From: Gammaproteobacteria bacterium
GTDB lineage: Bacteria; Pseudomonadota; Gammaproteobacteria; Pseudomonadales; Pseudohongiellaceae
Assembly (NCBI GenBank): GCA_002729315.1
Contig: PBTW01000023.1
Span: 38,603-85,564, forward strand
Direction: 5' to 3'
Length of the DNA: 46,962 nucleotides
Positions 8,612-17,785 of the stretch are shown one piece after another. The first letter of the stretch is position 1, and the number at the start of each line of letters is the position of its first letter. The position numbers were made by a program, and so were the translations under genes. The notes under the pieces are model-generated. The model saw nothing but the letters and a program-made list of their open reading frames with translations. It was not told where the DNA came from and searched no databases.

Positions 8612-11305
8612 ATGCGTGGCTGCGCTTTGCATCAAATTTCCCCCTCTGTCATGTTGACGACTGTGCTCATCGTCTGCGCGTCCGCGTTCGCCGATACCGC
8701 CGTTGAAAGCGTCGGGTGGCCGGACGTAACGTATGACCCATCAGTGCCCACTCTGGAATCGGTGATTGGCTATGCCCCGGGTGACCAGATCACCTCCATC
8801 GAGCAAGCCCATACTTACCTGCGTGCGCTGTCAGAGTCACAGCCAGCACGAACGCGGCTAATTGAATACGCCCGCAGCTGGGAAGGCCGGCCGCTGGTCT
8901 ATTTTCTGATTGGCAGTCAAGAGACCATGAGTCGGCTTGACGAGGTCAAGGCCGGTATGCAGGCACTGGCCGACCCCGCTGATCTTTCCGGCAGCGAGAT
9001 CGATGCGCTGGTTGCTGGGTTGCCCGCTGTCGTTTGGCTTGCCTACGGGGTACATGGCAATGAAATTTCCGCAACGGACGCGGGGCTGCAAACCGCCTAT
9101 CATCTGCTCGCCGCTCAGGGAGAGCCATTCGATTCCATCGGAGATAATACGCTGGTGGCGATAGATCCCAGTCAGAATCCGGACGGTAGGATGCGTTTCG
9201 TGAACCACTTTCGTGAAACCTATGGCATCGAGCCGAGCGTTTCTGCGATCGCTGCTGAGCGTCGCGAACCTTGGCCGGCGGGTCGCACGAATCATTATTT
9301 GTTTGATCTGAACCGAGACTGGCTTCCGCTCACGCAGCCGGAGGTGATCGGCAGGGTCAAGACTTTTCAGGAGTACTTTCCGCTGGTGCACGTCGATGTC
9401 CATGAGATGGGTACCGACTCAAGCTATTTTTTCCCGCCACCGGCCCGGCCTTTCAATCCCCACTACGTCGATGCACAGCGAGAGATGCTTGACGCCTACG
9501 GCCGCAACAATGCTAAGTGGTTTGACCGTTTTGGCTTTGAGTACTTTACTCAGGCCGTTTATGACGCCTACTACCCGGGATACGGCGATTCCTGGCCAGC
9601 GTTTCAGGGCAGCGTCGGTATGACCTTTGAAATGGCCTCTGCGCGTGGACTGGCGGGCGAGCGTCGTAACGGCGAAATAGTCACTTACGCCGATGGTGTC
9701 CAGCGCCATTTCGTTTCATCAATCGGAACGATAGAGACCGCATCGGTTAACCGCGAGACCTTCCTGCGGAATTTCGTTGAGTATCGACGTAGTGCGGATG
9801 CTGGCGAGCACGGGGGAGCACGCGAGTATTTGATTCCGCTGGCCGGTGACCGTTCGGCAGTCCACAAACTGGCTGCTAACCTGTTGCGGCACGGCATCGA
9901 AATCCGGCGGACGACGGAGACTGCCCGGGCCTGTGATGTCGAGTTGCCCGAGGGATCCTATCTGGTGACTTCCCGGCAGCCCGCCGGGCGCATGGTGCGG
10001 ACCTTCCTTGAGACGGAAAGCCCTATGGCGGAGGAGTTTCTTGCTGAGCAGGAGCGTCGCCGGTCACTGGGATTGCGAGCAGAGCTATACGACATACTTG
10101 GATGGTCGCTGCCGAGTTTGTACAACATTGACGTGATCCCCTGCGATCGTGTCAGCGTCGGTGAAGAAAGCTTCGAGGGAGACGACATCCCCGCCTACGA
10201 GCCACCGGCCGCGTCACAGCTGGGTTGGCTGGTGCCATGGGGCAGCCAAGCAGCGGGCCGCTTTCTGGCGGCAGCTCAGCGTGGCGGGCTTTCGGTGCAA
10301 GGGGCCGATGAAGTAATGACCCTGGCCAATCGCAGATACGACCGCGGCACGCTGGTGGTCCGTCTGGCGGACAATCCGGATTACGATGGTCGTGAGTTGC
10401 ACAGAATGGTCAGCCGACTTGCGCAAATGAGTGGCGCAGAGGTGGTGGCGACTGACTCCAGTTACTCGGAAGAAGGCGTCTCTTTTGGCAGCCGGAGCGT
10501 CATGGCGTTGCCGGCGCCAAGGATTGCACTGGCGTGGGATGATCCTACTGTCTCTTATTCGGCGGGAAGCACCCGATTCGTGTTGGAGCAGCAGTTTGCC
10601 TATCCTGTAGAGCCGGTTAGGGTTGAGCATATTGCCTCCGATGAGCTCGACCGGTTCGATGTGCTGATTCTCCCCGATGGAGGCGACTATGCCGGTGAGC
10701 TCGGCGCCCGGGGCGTGGAGCGTCTAAAAAATTGGGTCGAGCGTGGTGGCGTGCTGGTCGCAATGAGCGGTGGCATGCGCTTTGCAGCCAGTGATGCAGT
10801 TGGCCTGCTTCCCACCGATCTTGAACTGCTGGCCGGCGGCAAAGCAGAGGATGACAACGAAGGTGATATCGTGGAAGGCACGATATTGGCAGATCAGGAT
10901 GCCTATCAGCAGGCGATTATGCCAGAAGCGCCGCGTCCGGATTCCTTGCCCGGTGTACTACTGCGGACCAAGACTACGCAGGACACGTGGCTGAGTGCAG
11001 GTGTGACAGACGGCGTGGCTTTCATGGTGGAAGGTCGGGACGTCTATCGTCCTCTGACTCTCGATGAAGGCTGGAACGCGCTGTATTTTGAGTCGCCAGA
11101 GAATCTTGGGGCAGGGGGGCATCTGTGGGCAGAAAACCGTCAGCAGTGGGCCTTCAAACCCGCCGTGGTCCAGGCAAGCTTCGGTGACGGGCTGGTGATT
11201 GGCTTTGTTGCTGATCCCACTTTTCGAGCAGCTCTTGATGGCGCTAACTTGGTGTTCCTGAACGCAGTGCTGCGGGGTCCGGGCCATACCGCGCGGGTCC
11301 GATGA
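8612..11305 (+). CDS. Secreted M14-family zinc carboxypeptidase-like protein
   Basis: 897 residues with a Sec signal peptide (hydrophobic about 12-25, cut likely after AFA). The M14 zinc-peptidase domain spans about 50-370: zinc ligands H148 and E151 in GVHGNE and H264 in VDVHEMG, plus NPDGR and LNRDW carrying the substrate-binding Asn/Arg region. The C-terminal half (about 610-760) contains FDVLILPDGG and RGGVLVAMSGG, a pattern like the class I glutamine-amidotransferase/ThuA fold found at the end of many long secreted M14 proteins. This architecture belongs to uncharacterised secreted members in heterotrophic bacteria rather than to short digestive carboxypeptidases. The start follows a GGAGG site. 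Likely acts on peptides in the periplasm or outside; specificity unknown. It stands alone, with a strong hairpin after the stop. Confidence 0.9.
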   Translation: MRGCALHQISPSVMLTTVLIVCASAFADTAVESVGWPDVTYDPSVPTLESVIGYAPGDQITSIEQAHTYLRALSESQPARTRLIEYARSWEGRPLVYFLIGSQETMSRLDEVKAGMQALADPADLSGSEIDALVAGLPAVVWLAYGVHGNEISATDAGLQTAYHLLAAQGEPFDSIGDNTLVAIDPSQNPDGRMRFVNHFRETYGIEPSVSAIAAERREPWPAGRTNHYLFDLNRDWLPLTQPEVIGRVKTFQEYFPLVHVDVHEMGTDSSYFFPPPARPFNPHYVDAQREMLDAYGRNNAKWFDRFGFEYFTQAVYDAYYPGYGDSWPAFQGSVGMTFEMASARGLAGERRNGEIVTYADGVQRHFVSSIGTIETASVNRETFLRNFVEYRRSADAGEHGGAREYLIPLAGDRSAVHKLAANLLRHGIEIRRTTETARACDVELPEGSYLVTSRQPAGRMVRTFLETESPMAEEFLAEQERRRSLGLRAELYDILGWSLPSLYNIDVIPCDRVSVGEESFEGDDIPAYEPPAASQLGWLVPWGSQAAGRFLAAAQRGGLSVQGADEVMTLANRRYDRGTLVVRLADNPDYDGRELHRMVSRLAQMSGAEVVATDSSYSEEGVSFGSRSVMALPAPRIALAWDDPTVSYSAGSTRFVLEQQFAYPVEPVRVEHIASDELDRFDVLILPDGGDYAGELGARGVERLKNWVERGGVLVAMSGGMRFAASDAVGLLPTDLELLAGGKAEDDNEGDIVEGTILADQDAYQQAIMPEAPRPDSLPGVLLRTKTTQDTWLSAGVTDGVAFMVEGRDVYRPLTLDEGWNALYFESPENLGAGGHLWAENRQQWAFKPAVVQASFGDGLVIGFVADPTFRAALDGANLVFLNAVLRGPGHTARVR

Positions 11306-11348
11306 GGCACAGGTTTACAGCCGGGCGGAGGACCGGCTGAACATGCGG

Positions 11349-11384
11349 TGATGATTGCTGAGCCCTGTTGCTCAGCAATCATCA
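11349..11384. repeat. Perfect 15-bp hairpin between the M14 gene and pntA
   Basis: Arms TGATGATTGCTGAGC (11349-11363) and its exact complement (11370-11384), with a 6-base loop. It lies 44 bases past the peptidase stop and 174 bases before pntA. No T run follows on either strand, so it is not a standard intrinsic terminator. It could stop or protect the transcript end or act as a pntA leader element. Confidence 0.7.
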
Positions 11385-11557
11385 GACCGGGCTGCGGCTC
11401 GGGCGGCATCGCTATACCACTGACGAACAATCCGTTCAGCTTCTCGATGCGGCGCATGATTTGATCTGCGCCGGGGGCATCACCGTTTTAAGACCAAATA
11501 CAAACTTTAAATAAACGCAGATCAGATCAATCCCCCTGGGGAACTTTGGAGCATGGC

Positions 11558-13132
11558 ATGAGGATAGGAGCACCCAAGGAAACAGCTAAGGGTGAGGCGC
11601 GTGTTGCGCTGACGCCGGAGAGCGCCGAGCGTTTGCAGAAACTCGGTTATGACTGTCTAGTGGAGACCGGTGCTGGGGCGGCGGCGTCAATCACCGACGT
11701 GGCGTATCAGGCGGCAGGCGTCAAAATAGTAGACTCCGCAGCTGAACTCTGGAGTGATGCGGATCTAATCGTCAAGGTGCGCGAACCTTCCTCAGAGGAA
11801 ATTGAAGCCGCGCCTGACGGAAAGACCCTGATCAGTTTTATCTGGCCGGCAGCGAATGAAGCTCTCCTCGAAAAGCTCAAGGAAAAAAACATGAGCGTGC
11901 TGGCCATGGATATGGTGCCGCGGATTAGCCGTGCCCAAAAGATGGACGCGCTCTCCTCAATGGCCAACATCGCGGGCTATCGTGCCGTGGTGGAGGCAGG
12001 CAACAATTTTGGCCGTTTTTTCATGGGACAGATGACGGCGGCAGGGAAAGTCCCACCCGCGAGAGTGCTGGTGGTGGGCGCAGGCGTTGCCGGTCTTGCT
12101 GCGATCGGCACGTCGGTGTCGCTCGGCGCAATCACTATGGCCTTCGACGTCCGTCCGGAAGTGTCAGAACAGATTGAGTCCATGGGGGCTGAATTTGTGT
12201 TTCTGGATTTTGAAGAAGAGCAGACTGACGGCGCTGAAACCGGAGGATATGCCGCGCCGTCGAGCCCTGAGTTTCGCGAGAAGCAGCTTGAGAAATTTCG
12301 CGAGCTGGCACCTGAGGTTGACATCGTTATCACCACCGCGCTGATTCCTAATCGGTCGGCGCCTGAGCTATGGACCGCAGACATGGTTGCGGCCATGAAA
12401 CCGGGCTCGATTGTCGTGGACTTGGCTGCAGAGCGGGGGGGCAACTGCAGCCTGACCAAGGCTGATCAGAAACTCGTGACTGACAATGGTGTGACAATCA
12501 TCGGTTACACGGATTTTCCTAGTCGCATGGCGACACAGTCTTCAAATCTTTACGCGACTAACATTCGGCATATGCTGGACGACCTGACGCCGGGAAAAGA
12601 TGGCTTGCCAGTCATCGACATGGAAGATGATGTGATTCGTGGTGCCTTGGTAACCCATCAGGGGGAAGTAACCTGGCCACCGCCGCCGCCCAAGGTCAAG
12701 GCGATCGCCGCAGCGGCTCCAAAGAAAAAAGAGTTCGAGGAAAGCGCTGAAGAGAAAGCGGCCCGTGAGTTGGCGGAAATGAAGAAATCTCTCAACCAGA
12801 CGGGACTGCTGTTGGCAGTTGGAGGAGGGCTCTGTCTGGCGCTCGGTGCGGTGGCGCCGTCCAGTTTTATGCAACATTTTATTGTTTTTGTGCTTTCCGT
12901 ATTCGTCGGCTTCCATGTCATCTGGGGTGTTGCCCATTCGCTGCACACGCCGCTCATGGCTATTACCAACGCCATTTCGTCGATCATAATTGTTGGTGCC
13001 TTGCTGCAAATTGTCTCGGGCAGTTTGCTGGTCATGTTGTTAGCTGCGCTGTCTGTTCTAATGGCTTCGGTAAATATTTTTGGCGGTTTTCTGGTAACTC
13101 GTCGAATGCTGGCCATGTTCCAGAGGAGTTAA
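11558..13132 (+). CDS. pntA: NAD(P) transhydrogenase subunit alpha
   Basis: 524 residues (Escherichia coli 510). Part of the proton-pumping transhydrogenase that makes NADPH from NADH using the proton gradient. The NAD-binding domain I begins MRIGAPKE. It shows RAQKMDALSSMANIAGYRA (about 125-143), the Rossmann GAGVAG (174-179), and MKPGSIVVDLAAERGGN. A Pro/Lys-rich linker (PPPPP near 375) leads to a C-terminal membrane part with about four helices (from about 425), the long form found in enteric-type PntA rather than the split PntAa/PntAb of Rhodospirillum. The ATG at 11558 is preferred over the TTG at 11546 because it matches the family start and has GGAG 6 bases upstream. pntB follows after 3 bases. 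Confidence 0.97.
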   Translation: MRIGAPKETAKGEARVALTPESAERLQKLGYDCLVETGAGAAASITDVAYQAAGVKIVDSAAELWSDADLIVKVREPSSEEIEAAPDGKTLISFIWPAANEALLEKLKEKNMSVLAMDMVPRISRAQKMDALSSMANIAGYRAVVEAGNNFGRFFMGQMTAAGKVPPARVLVVGAGVAGLAAIGTSVSLGAITMAFDVRPEVSEQIESMGAEFVFLDFEEEQTDGAETGGYAAPSSPEFREKQLEKFRELAPEVDIVITTALIPNRSAPELWTADMVAAMKPGSIVVDLAAERGGNCSLTKADQKLVTDNGVTIIGYTDFPSRMATQSSNLYATNIRHMLDDLTPGKDGLPVIDMEDDVIRGALVTHQGEVTWPPPPPKVKAIAAAAPKKKEFEESAEEKAARELAEMKKSLNQTGLLLAVGGGLCLALGAVAPSSFMQHFIVFVLSVFVGFHVIWGVAHSLHTPLMAITNAISSIIIVGALLQIVSGSLLVMLLAALSVLMASVNIFGGFLVTRRMLAMFQRS

Positions 13133-13135
13133 GGG

Positions 13136-14575
13136 ATGCATGCTAACGAAGGGCTTCTAACCGCCGCTTACGTCGTCGCTGCCGTGCTGTTTATCCTCGC
13201 TCTTGGCGGCCTGTCCAATCAGGAAAAAGCCAAGCGCGCTATCTGGTACGGCATCATCGGGATGACCCTAGCAGTGGCTGCAACTGTCAGTGCTGCGGGC
13301 GGACAAACGGTACTGATTTCTCTGATGGTGATTCTCGGCGGGATTGGTGGCTGGTTTGTCGCGAATCGGGTTCAGATGACCCAAATGCCGGAACTTGTCG
13401 CAGGCTTTCATAGTCTGGTCGGTTTGGCTGCGGTCTTAATCGGGATCAATGCGGATCTCGAGATGGTCGCTGCTCTGGCGGCAAGGGAGGCCGGTACTGT
13501 TGATCAGCTGGCAGGCTTCGCCGCCACTATTGCAGCCAAAAGCGCGGTTGAGCTAGGTATTCTGAAGGTCGAGCTATTCCTTGGCATCCTGATCGGAGCG
13601 ATAACCTTTACCGGGTCCATAATCGCGTACGGCAAGCTGGCCGGCAGGCTTAGTTCAGCGGCGCTGACTTTACCGGGTCGACACGCGCTGAACCTGGCCG
13701 CGCTGATGGCCTGTTTTATTCTCGGCTATCTCTACCTCGGCGGCGCAGGCTTGTGGACCATGCTGTTGGTCACCCTTGTTTCCGGTGCGATCGGCTGCCA
13801 TCTTATTCTTGCGATTGGCGGTGCCGACATGCCGGTGGTGGTTTCCATGCTGAACTCCTATTCAGGATGGGCGGCGGCCGCGATTGGCTTTACGCTCGGT
13901 AATGATCTGCTGATTGTCACCGGCGCGCTTGTCGGATCGTCCGGCGCTATATTGTCCTACATCATGTGCAAGGGCATGAACCGCTCTTTTGTGTCGGTGA
14001 TTCTCGGCGGTTGGGGCGGAGAGACACAGGCAGCCAGTACTGTCGAAGGCGAGATGATTGAGGCGAAAGCGGATGCGGTGGCGCAGGCAGTGCAGGATGC
14101 TGACAGCGTAATCATTGTACCGGGCTATGGTATGGCGGTCGCTCAGGCGCAAGGATCTGTTTCAGAGCTCACCAAACGACTTCGCTCGCAGGGCAAGACG
14201 GTGCGCTTTGCAATTCATCCCGTTGCCGGGCGATTGCCCGGGCACATGAATGTGTTGCTGGCGGAAGCCAAAGTGCCTTATGACATCGTGCTTGAAATGG
14301 AGGAGATTAATGACGATTTCCCCGACACCGATGTGGTGATAATTATTGGCGCTAACGACATCGTCAATCCTGCTGCGCAGGATGACCCGGGTAGTCCCAT
14401 CGCCGGCATGCCGGTGCTGGAAGTTTGGAAATCGCGTCATGTGTTTGTTTGTAAGCGAGGCCGGGGCACCGGTTATTCGGGCATTGAAAATCCGCTATTT
14501 TTTAAAGAAAACACCCGGATGTTCTACGGTGACGCAAAGGCTTCAATGGACGACCTGCTAAGGGAGCTGGACTGA
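13136..14575 (+). CDS. pntB: NAD(P) transhydrogenase subunit beta
   Basis: 479 residues, close to the Escherichia coli 462. The N-terminal membrane domain has about nine hydrophobic helices to about residue 275. The C-terminal NADP-binding domain III shows [45 protein letters not shown] and [13 protein letters not shown], all near-invariant in PntB. It starts 3 bases after the pntA stop with an AGAGGAG site inside the pntA end, so the two are co-translated. It couples proton movement to hydride transfer in the inner membrane. The operon contains nothing else: the following gene is 263 bases away and has its own ribosome site. Confidence 0.97.
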   Translation: MHANEGLLTAAYVVAAVLFILALGGLSNQEKAKRAIWYGIIGMTLAVAATVSAAGGQTVLISLMVILGGIGGWFVANRVQMTQMPELVAGFHSLVGLAAVLIGINADLEMVAALAAREAGTVDQLAGFAATIAAKSAVELGILKVELFLGILIGAITFTGSIIAYGKLAGRLSSAALTLPGRHALNLAALMACFILGYLYLGGAGLWTMLLVTLVSGAIGCHLILAIGGADMPVVVSMLNSYSGWAAAAIGFTLGNDLLIVTGALVGSSGAILSYIMCKGMNRSFVSVILGGWGGETQAASTVEGEMIEAKADAVAQAVQDADSVIIVPGYGMAVAQAQGSVSELTKRLRSQGKTVRFAIHPVAGRLPGHMNVLLAEAKVPYDIVLEMEEINDDFPDTDVVIIIGANDIVNPAAQDDPGSPIAGMPVLEVWKSRHVFVCKRGRGTGYSGIENPLFFKENTRMFYGDAKASMDDLLRELD

Positions 14576-14838
14576 TCAGGGTGGGTGACAGGGTCAGCCA
14601 AGGGCATTCTAGAGTTGTATTGCTGATTCGCCCCAGAGCTTCAGCTTGACGGCCCGAATCAGTGCACTTTGCGCTGAGGCAACCCACCTTGGCCTCGTCG
14701 CTGGCGAGAGGGCTGCATTGGTGAACAATTTGTGACAGTTTAATGCTTGGAAATTGCGCTTGCCGGCCTCAAAATGGAAGTCAGGGTCTAGTATTCGCAC
14801 AGCGTAGCCCCATTTCCCGGCTTGTTGAGGATTGAATC

Positions 14839-16161
14839 ATGAGATTAGACAAGATTTTCGGCTTCGGTGTCCTGATGGTATCGCCCGCGCTGGTTAACGC
14901 GCAAACGTCAGATGATCATCCTACCTATGCCAAAGAGGTGTCACGGATTATTCAGGACAACTGCCAGATCTGCCACCAGCCTGGCGCAATCGGCCCGATG
15001 TCGTTTACCAGCTACGAAGAAGTGCGCCCTTGGGCACCTCTAATTCAGCTCAAGGTGAAGAATCGGGATATGCCACCCTATCAGTACGATCGGGACACGG
15101 GTGTGCAGGAACTCAAGAACGACTGGCGTCTGTCGCAGGAAGACATCGACACGATCGTCGCCTGGGTCAATGCCGGCTCGCCTCTCGGTAACCCAGAAGA
15201 GCTTCCTCCACCGCGAGAATATCCCAAGAAAGGCGAATGGCGTCTTGCTGCAGATCTTGGCCAACCTGACCACATAATCAGATCAACTGCCTGGGATGTT
15301 CCAGCCGAAGGACAGGACCTCTGGTGGGAGCCGGTTGTAGATTCTGGAATCACCGAAAGCCGCTGTATCAAAGCGGTGGAGACGTTGCCTTCAGCCGCTG
15401 CACAGGGCTCGACGCACCATGCCAACTCGCATTTTAAGATCTTAGATGATGAAGGCGAGTGGGTGGACAGCGATCGACTGTCGGAGTTTGCGCTTGGCAA
15501 GCTCGGTGAAAAGGTCCCCGAGGGTGCCTGCCGAAGAGCACCTGCCAACTCCAAGGTTGAGTGGGAGATCCACTACTTTCCGGATGGAAACGCCGTTCCG
15601 CAGGATCAGGTCCAGGTAGGAATCTGGTTCTACGATGAGGACGATGAGTTTGTGGAAGAAGAGTCATATAAGCAAGATCTGCGCGCATACCGTCTGGATG
15701 GTGGTGGCGACTATATGATCCCGCCTCACGGCACGTTGATGACTCAGGGATTTCATTCGTTTGACCATCCGGTGCGCATCGACAGCTGGCAGCCGCACAT
15801 GCACCTCCGCGGTGTCGCGATGTCTCTGGAGATGTTTAACCCCGAGACGGGTCGCAAGGAAATGCTGAGCCAGGCATCAAACTGGACGGCGGCCTGGAAC
15901 CACAGCCATACTTATGAAGAGGGCTACCAGCCGCTGGTTCCGGCAGGGGCTACTCTGATTATCTCTGCCTGGTACGACAATACCGAAAACAACCCCATGA
16001 ATCCGGATCCGGACCAGTGGGTCGGAGCGGGTCAGCGCACCACCGACGAGATGTCTCACGCCTGGATCGCGGTGACTCACCTCGATGAGTCGGGCTACGA
16101 GAGGCTGCTTGCCGAACGCGAAGAGCGCGACCAGCGCAGCCTGGCCGGGTCCGACGACTGA
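14839..16161 (+). CDS. Secreted haem-c protein with copper-monooxygenase-like domain
   Basis: 440 residues with a Sec signal peptide (cut near VNA-Q, residue 21). Residues 42-46 (CQICH) form a c-type haem attachment site in a short cytochrome-like module that reads QDNCQICHQPGAIGPM, followed by MPPY, whose Met (M78) could be the second haem ligand. The C-terminal part (about 140-415) resembles the type II, ascorbate-dependent copper monooxygenase fold (PHM-like): HH at 193-194, H245, HMH at 320-322 and DEM with M405, the usual order of CuA and CuB ligands. Similar proteins occur in Gammaproteobacteria, Acidobacteria and Planctomycetes without known function. Likely a periplasmic redox enzyme. 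It has its own ribosome site (TGAGGA) and a strong terminator after it, so it is probably monocistronic. Confidence 0.85.
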   Translation: MRLDKIFGFGVLMVSPALVNAQTSDDHPTYAKEVSRIIQDNCQICHQPGAIGPMSFTSYEEVRPWAPLIQLKVKNRDMPPYQYDRDTGVQELKNDWRLSQEDIDTIVAWVNAGSPLGNPEELPPPREYPKKGEWRLAADLGQPDHIIRSTAWDVPAEGQDLWWEPVVDSGITESRCIKAVETLPSAAAQGSTHHANSHFKILDDEGEWVDSDRLSEFALGKLGEKVPEGACRRAPANSKVEWEIHYFPDGNAVPQDQVQVGIWFYDEDDEFVEEESYKQDLRAYRLDGGGDYMIPPHGTLMTQGFHSFDHPVRIDSWQPHMHLRGVAMSLEMFNPETGRKEMLSQASNWTAAWNHSHTYEEGYQPLVPAGATLIISAWYDNTENNPMNPDPDQWVGAGQRTTDEMSHAWIAVTHLDESGYERLLAEREERDQRSLAGSDD

Positions 16162-16549
16162 CAGACCGTAACGTCGACGTTCAGAGTAGAAAGCCAGGCG
16201 CCCTCGGCCCTTGGCTTTTTTTACCCCCGTGACGCGCATAACCTTGACGTCTGTTCAGTCTGGTCCTTGTCCGACGGGGAGAGCCTGTCACCACCGGGCA
16301 GCCCAATGATGTCACTCTACCTGATTAGTCAGTCAGCGATGGCTAATTATCCGGTCCGCTGGATAAGCAGACCGGTCATCGGTATTCTCGATCGTGCGAA
16401 TTTCTTTCAAACTAGGCTGTGCCCAGCGCAATATCCGGCTATGTCAAAAACGTGCCGAATTTCTGCGCGCGGTCGTTTCGGGTCACAGGCTCTGATCGGT
16501 TTTCAGTGCGGAGCATTCAAGCTCAGGAGGAAGCGTTATCGGGGGGGCA
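16162..16549. other. Intergenic region between the haem/copper protein and astE
   Basis: Begins with the terminator at 16191-16222. A 6-bp inverted repeat (CCGGTC at 16351-16356 and GACCGG at 16370-16375) is the only other structure seen. AGGAGG at 16525-16530 lies 19 bases before the GTG start of astE. No supported gene. Confidence 0.6.
16191..16222 (+). terminator. Rho-independent terminator
   Basis: Arms AAGCCAGG and CCTTGGCTT (one bulged T) around a GC-rich loop, running into seven T residues. It is 30 bases past the stop of the haem/copper protein gene. Confidence 0.8.
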
Positions 16550-17563
16550 GTGTTTTTCTTTTCGCCACAAAAGGACTTCATTGGGCATACCATTGCCCAT
16601 GCTGATGAGCCCGTTCAGGCCAAGCACAGTACCCTGACAGACGGCGCAGAAGTGACCCTTCTGGATTGTGGTGTGATCCGGTTTGAGCCCAACACAGCGA
16701 GCAAACTCTCTCTTGTTATTTCCTGTGGCGTTCATGGTAACGAAACAGCACCCATAGAAATTGTGTCTCGACTTGTCAGCGATTTGCTGTCCGGGGAAGT
16801 CACCATTGCTGTCCGGGTCCTGTTCATTCTCGCAAATCCCTGGGCCATGGCGGAGGACAGGCGTTTTGTTGATCTCAATATGAACAGGCTGTTTTGCGGT
16901 CAGTGGCAGCATGAAGATCTTAGCTTGAAAGAGGTGAAGCGTGCCGCCGGGCTGGAGGCTTACGTTGCGAACTTCTTCGCCGAGGAGCCGGTTACCGTTG
17001 AGCAGCGGCTGCACTACGACTGCCACACGGCGATCAGAGCCTCTGCCAGAGAGCGCTTTGCTGTTTATCCTTTTGTGCATGATCGTCTACTACCTGAACA
17101 ACAGAAAGTCCTCCTAGCGAGCGCTGACATCACTACCGTACTGCTGCAGCAGGAGAGTGCCAACACGTTCTCTTCTTTTACTTCAGTTAAACATGATGCG
17201 CAGAGCTTTACCTTGGAATTGGGCAAGGTCATGCCTTTTGGTGCCAATGATCTTTTGCGCTTTTCAGGTATCGACCTGCTCCTTCGGGCCGTGATCTCCG
17301 GTGAAGAGTTGCCGAGCTCATCGGCAGAAGGCATTGAAGAATTCGTGGTGCATCACACCCTTGAGAAATCCAGTGAAAGCTGGAAATTTCACTTGCCCGA
17401 TAATGCGCCCAATTTTTCAGAGTATGCGCCGGGCAGTCTGATCGCCGAAGACGGGAGCGCGCAGTATCTCGTCGGAGAGGAACCGGAGTACATCGTGTTT
17501 CCCAACCCCGGGGTAAAAGTCGGTGAACGAGCAGGGCTGATGTTGCGAAAACTCAGGAAGTAA
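16550..17563 (+). CDS. astE: Succinylglutamate desuccinylase / aspartoacylase family protein
   Basis: 337 residues, like AstE, which cuts succinylglutamate to succinate and glutamate in the last step of arginine succinyltransferase catabolism. Zinc ligands are H62 and E65 in GVHGNETAPIE and H159 in DCHTAIR. R113 lies in LNMNRLF. The proposed general base is E224 in TLELGK. The other ast genes (astA, astB, astC, astD) are not nearby. The start is unusual: no ATG or TTG fits, and the GTG at 16550 follows a run of seven G residues, with the best ribosome site (AGGAGG) 19 bases upstream. The N-terminus still matches the family well, so either the GTG is used weakly or a length change in the G run has moved the start. 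Aspartoacylase or another N-acyl amino acid hydrolase is the main alternative. Confidence 0.88.
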   Translation: MFFFSPQKDFIGHTIAHADEPVQAKHSTLTDGAEVTLLDCGVIRFEPNTASKLSLVISCGVHGNETAPIEIVSRLVSDLLSGEVTIAVRVLFILANPWAMAEDRRFVDLNMNRLFCGQWQHEDLSLKEVKRAAGLEAYVANFFAEEPVTVEQRLHYDCHTAIRASARERFAVYPFVHDRLLPEQQKVLLASADITTVLLQQESANTFSSFTSVKHDAQSFTLELGKVMPFGANDLLRFSGIDLLLRAVISGEELPSSSAEGIEEFVVHHTLEKSSESWKFHLPDNAPNFSEYAPGSLIAEDGSAQYLVGEEPEYIVFPNPGVKVGERAGLMLRKLRK

Positions 17564-17785
17564 GAGAGTCAGGTGGCCAGCCTCAGACTCACGGGCTAGG
17601 AACTGGACATTGTGCTTGCCCAGAGAGTCTGGCCGGCTATTCGCTAACTCGCGTTAGACTAACCGATGGCGAGATATGGTAGTCTTGATCCCACACACAG
17701 AGCGAACCCTGACGCGAGTCAGGCAAATCAAGTTTGTCAACGCCCATCGCGATTCAGGCAACCGCAGTTCGATTGGAGAGGCAGC

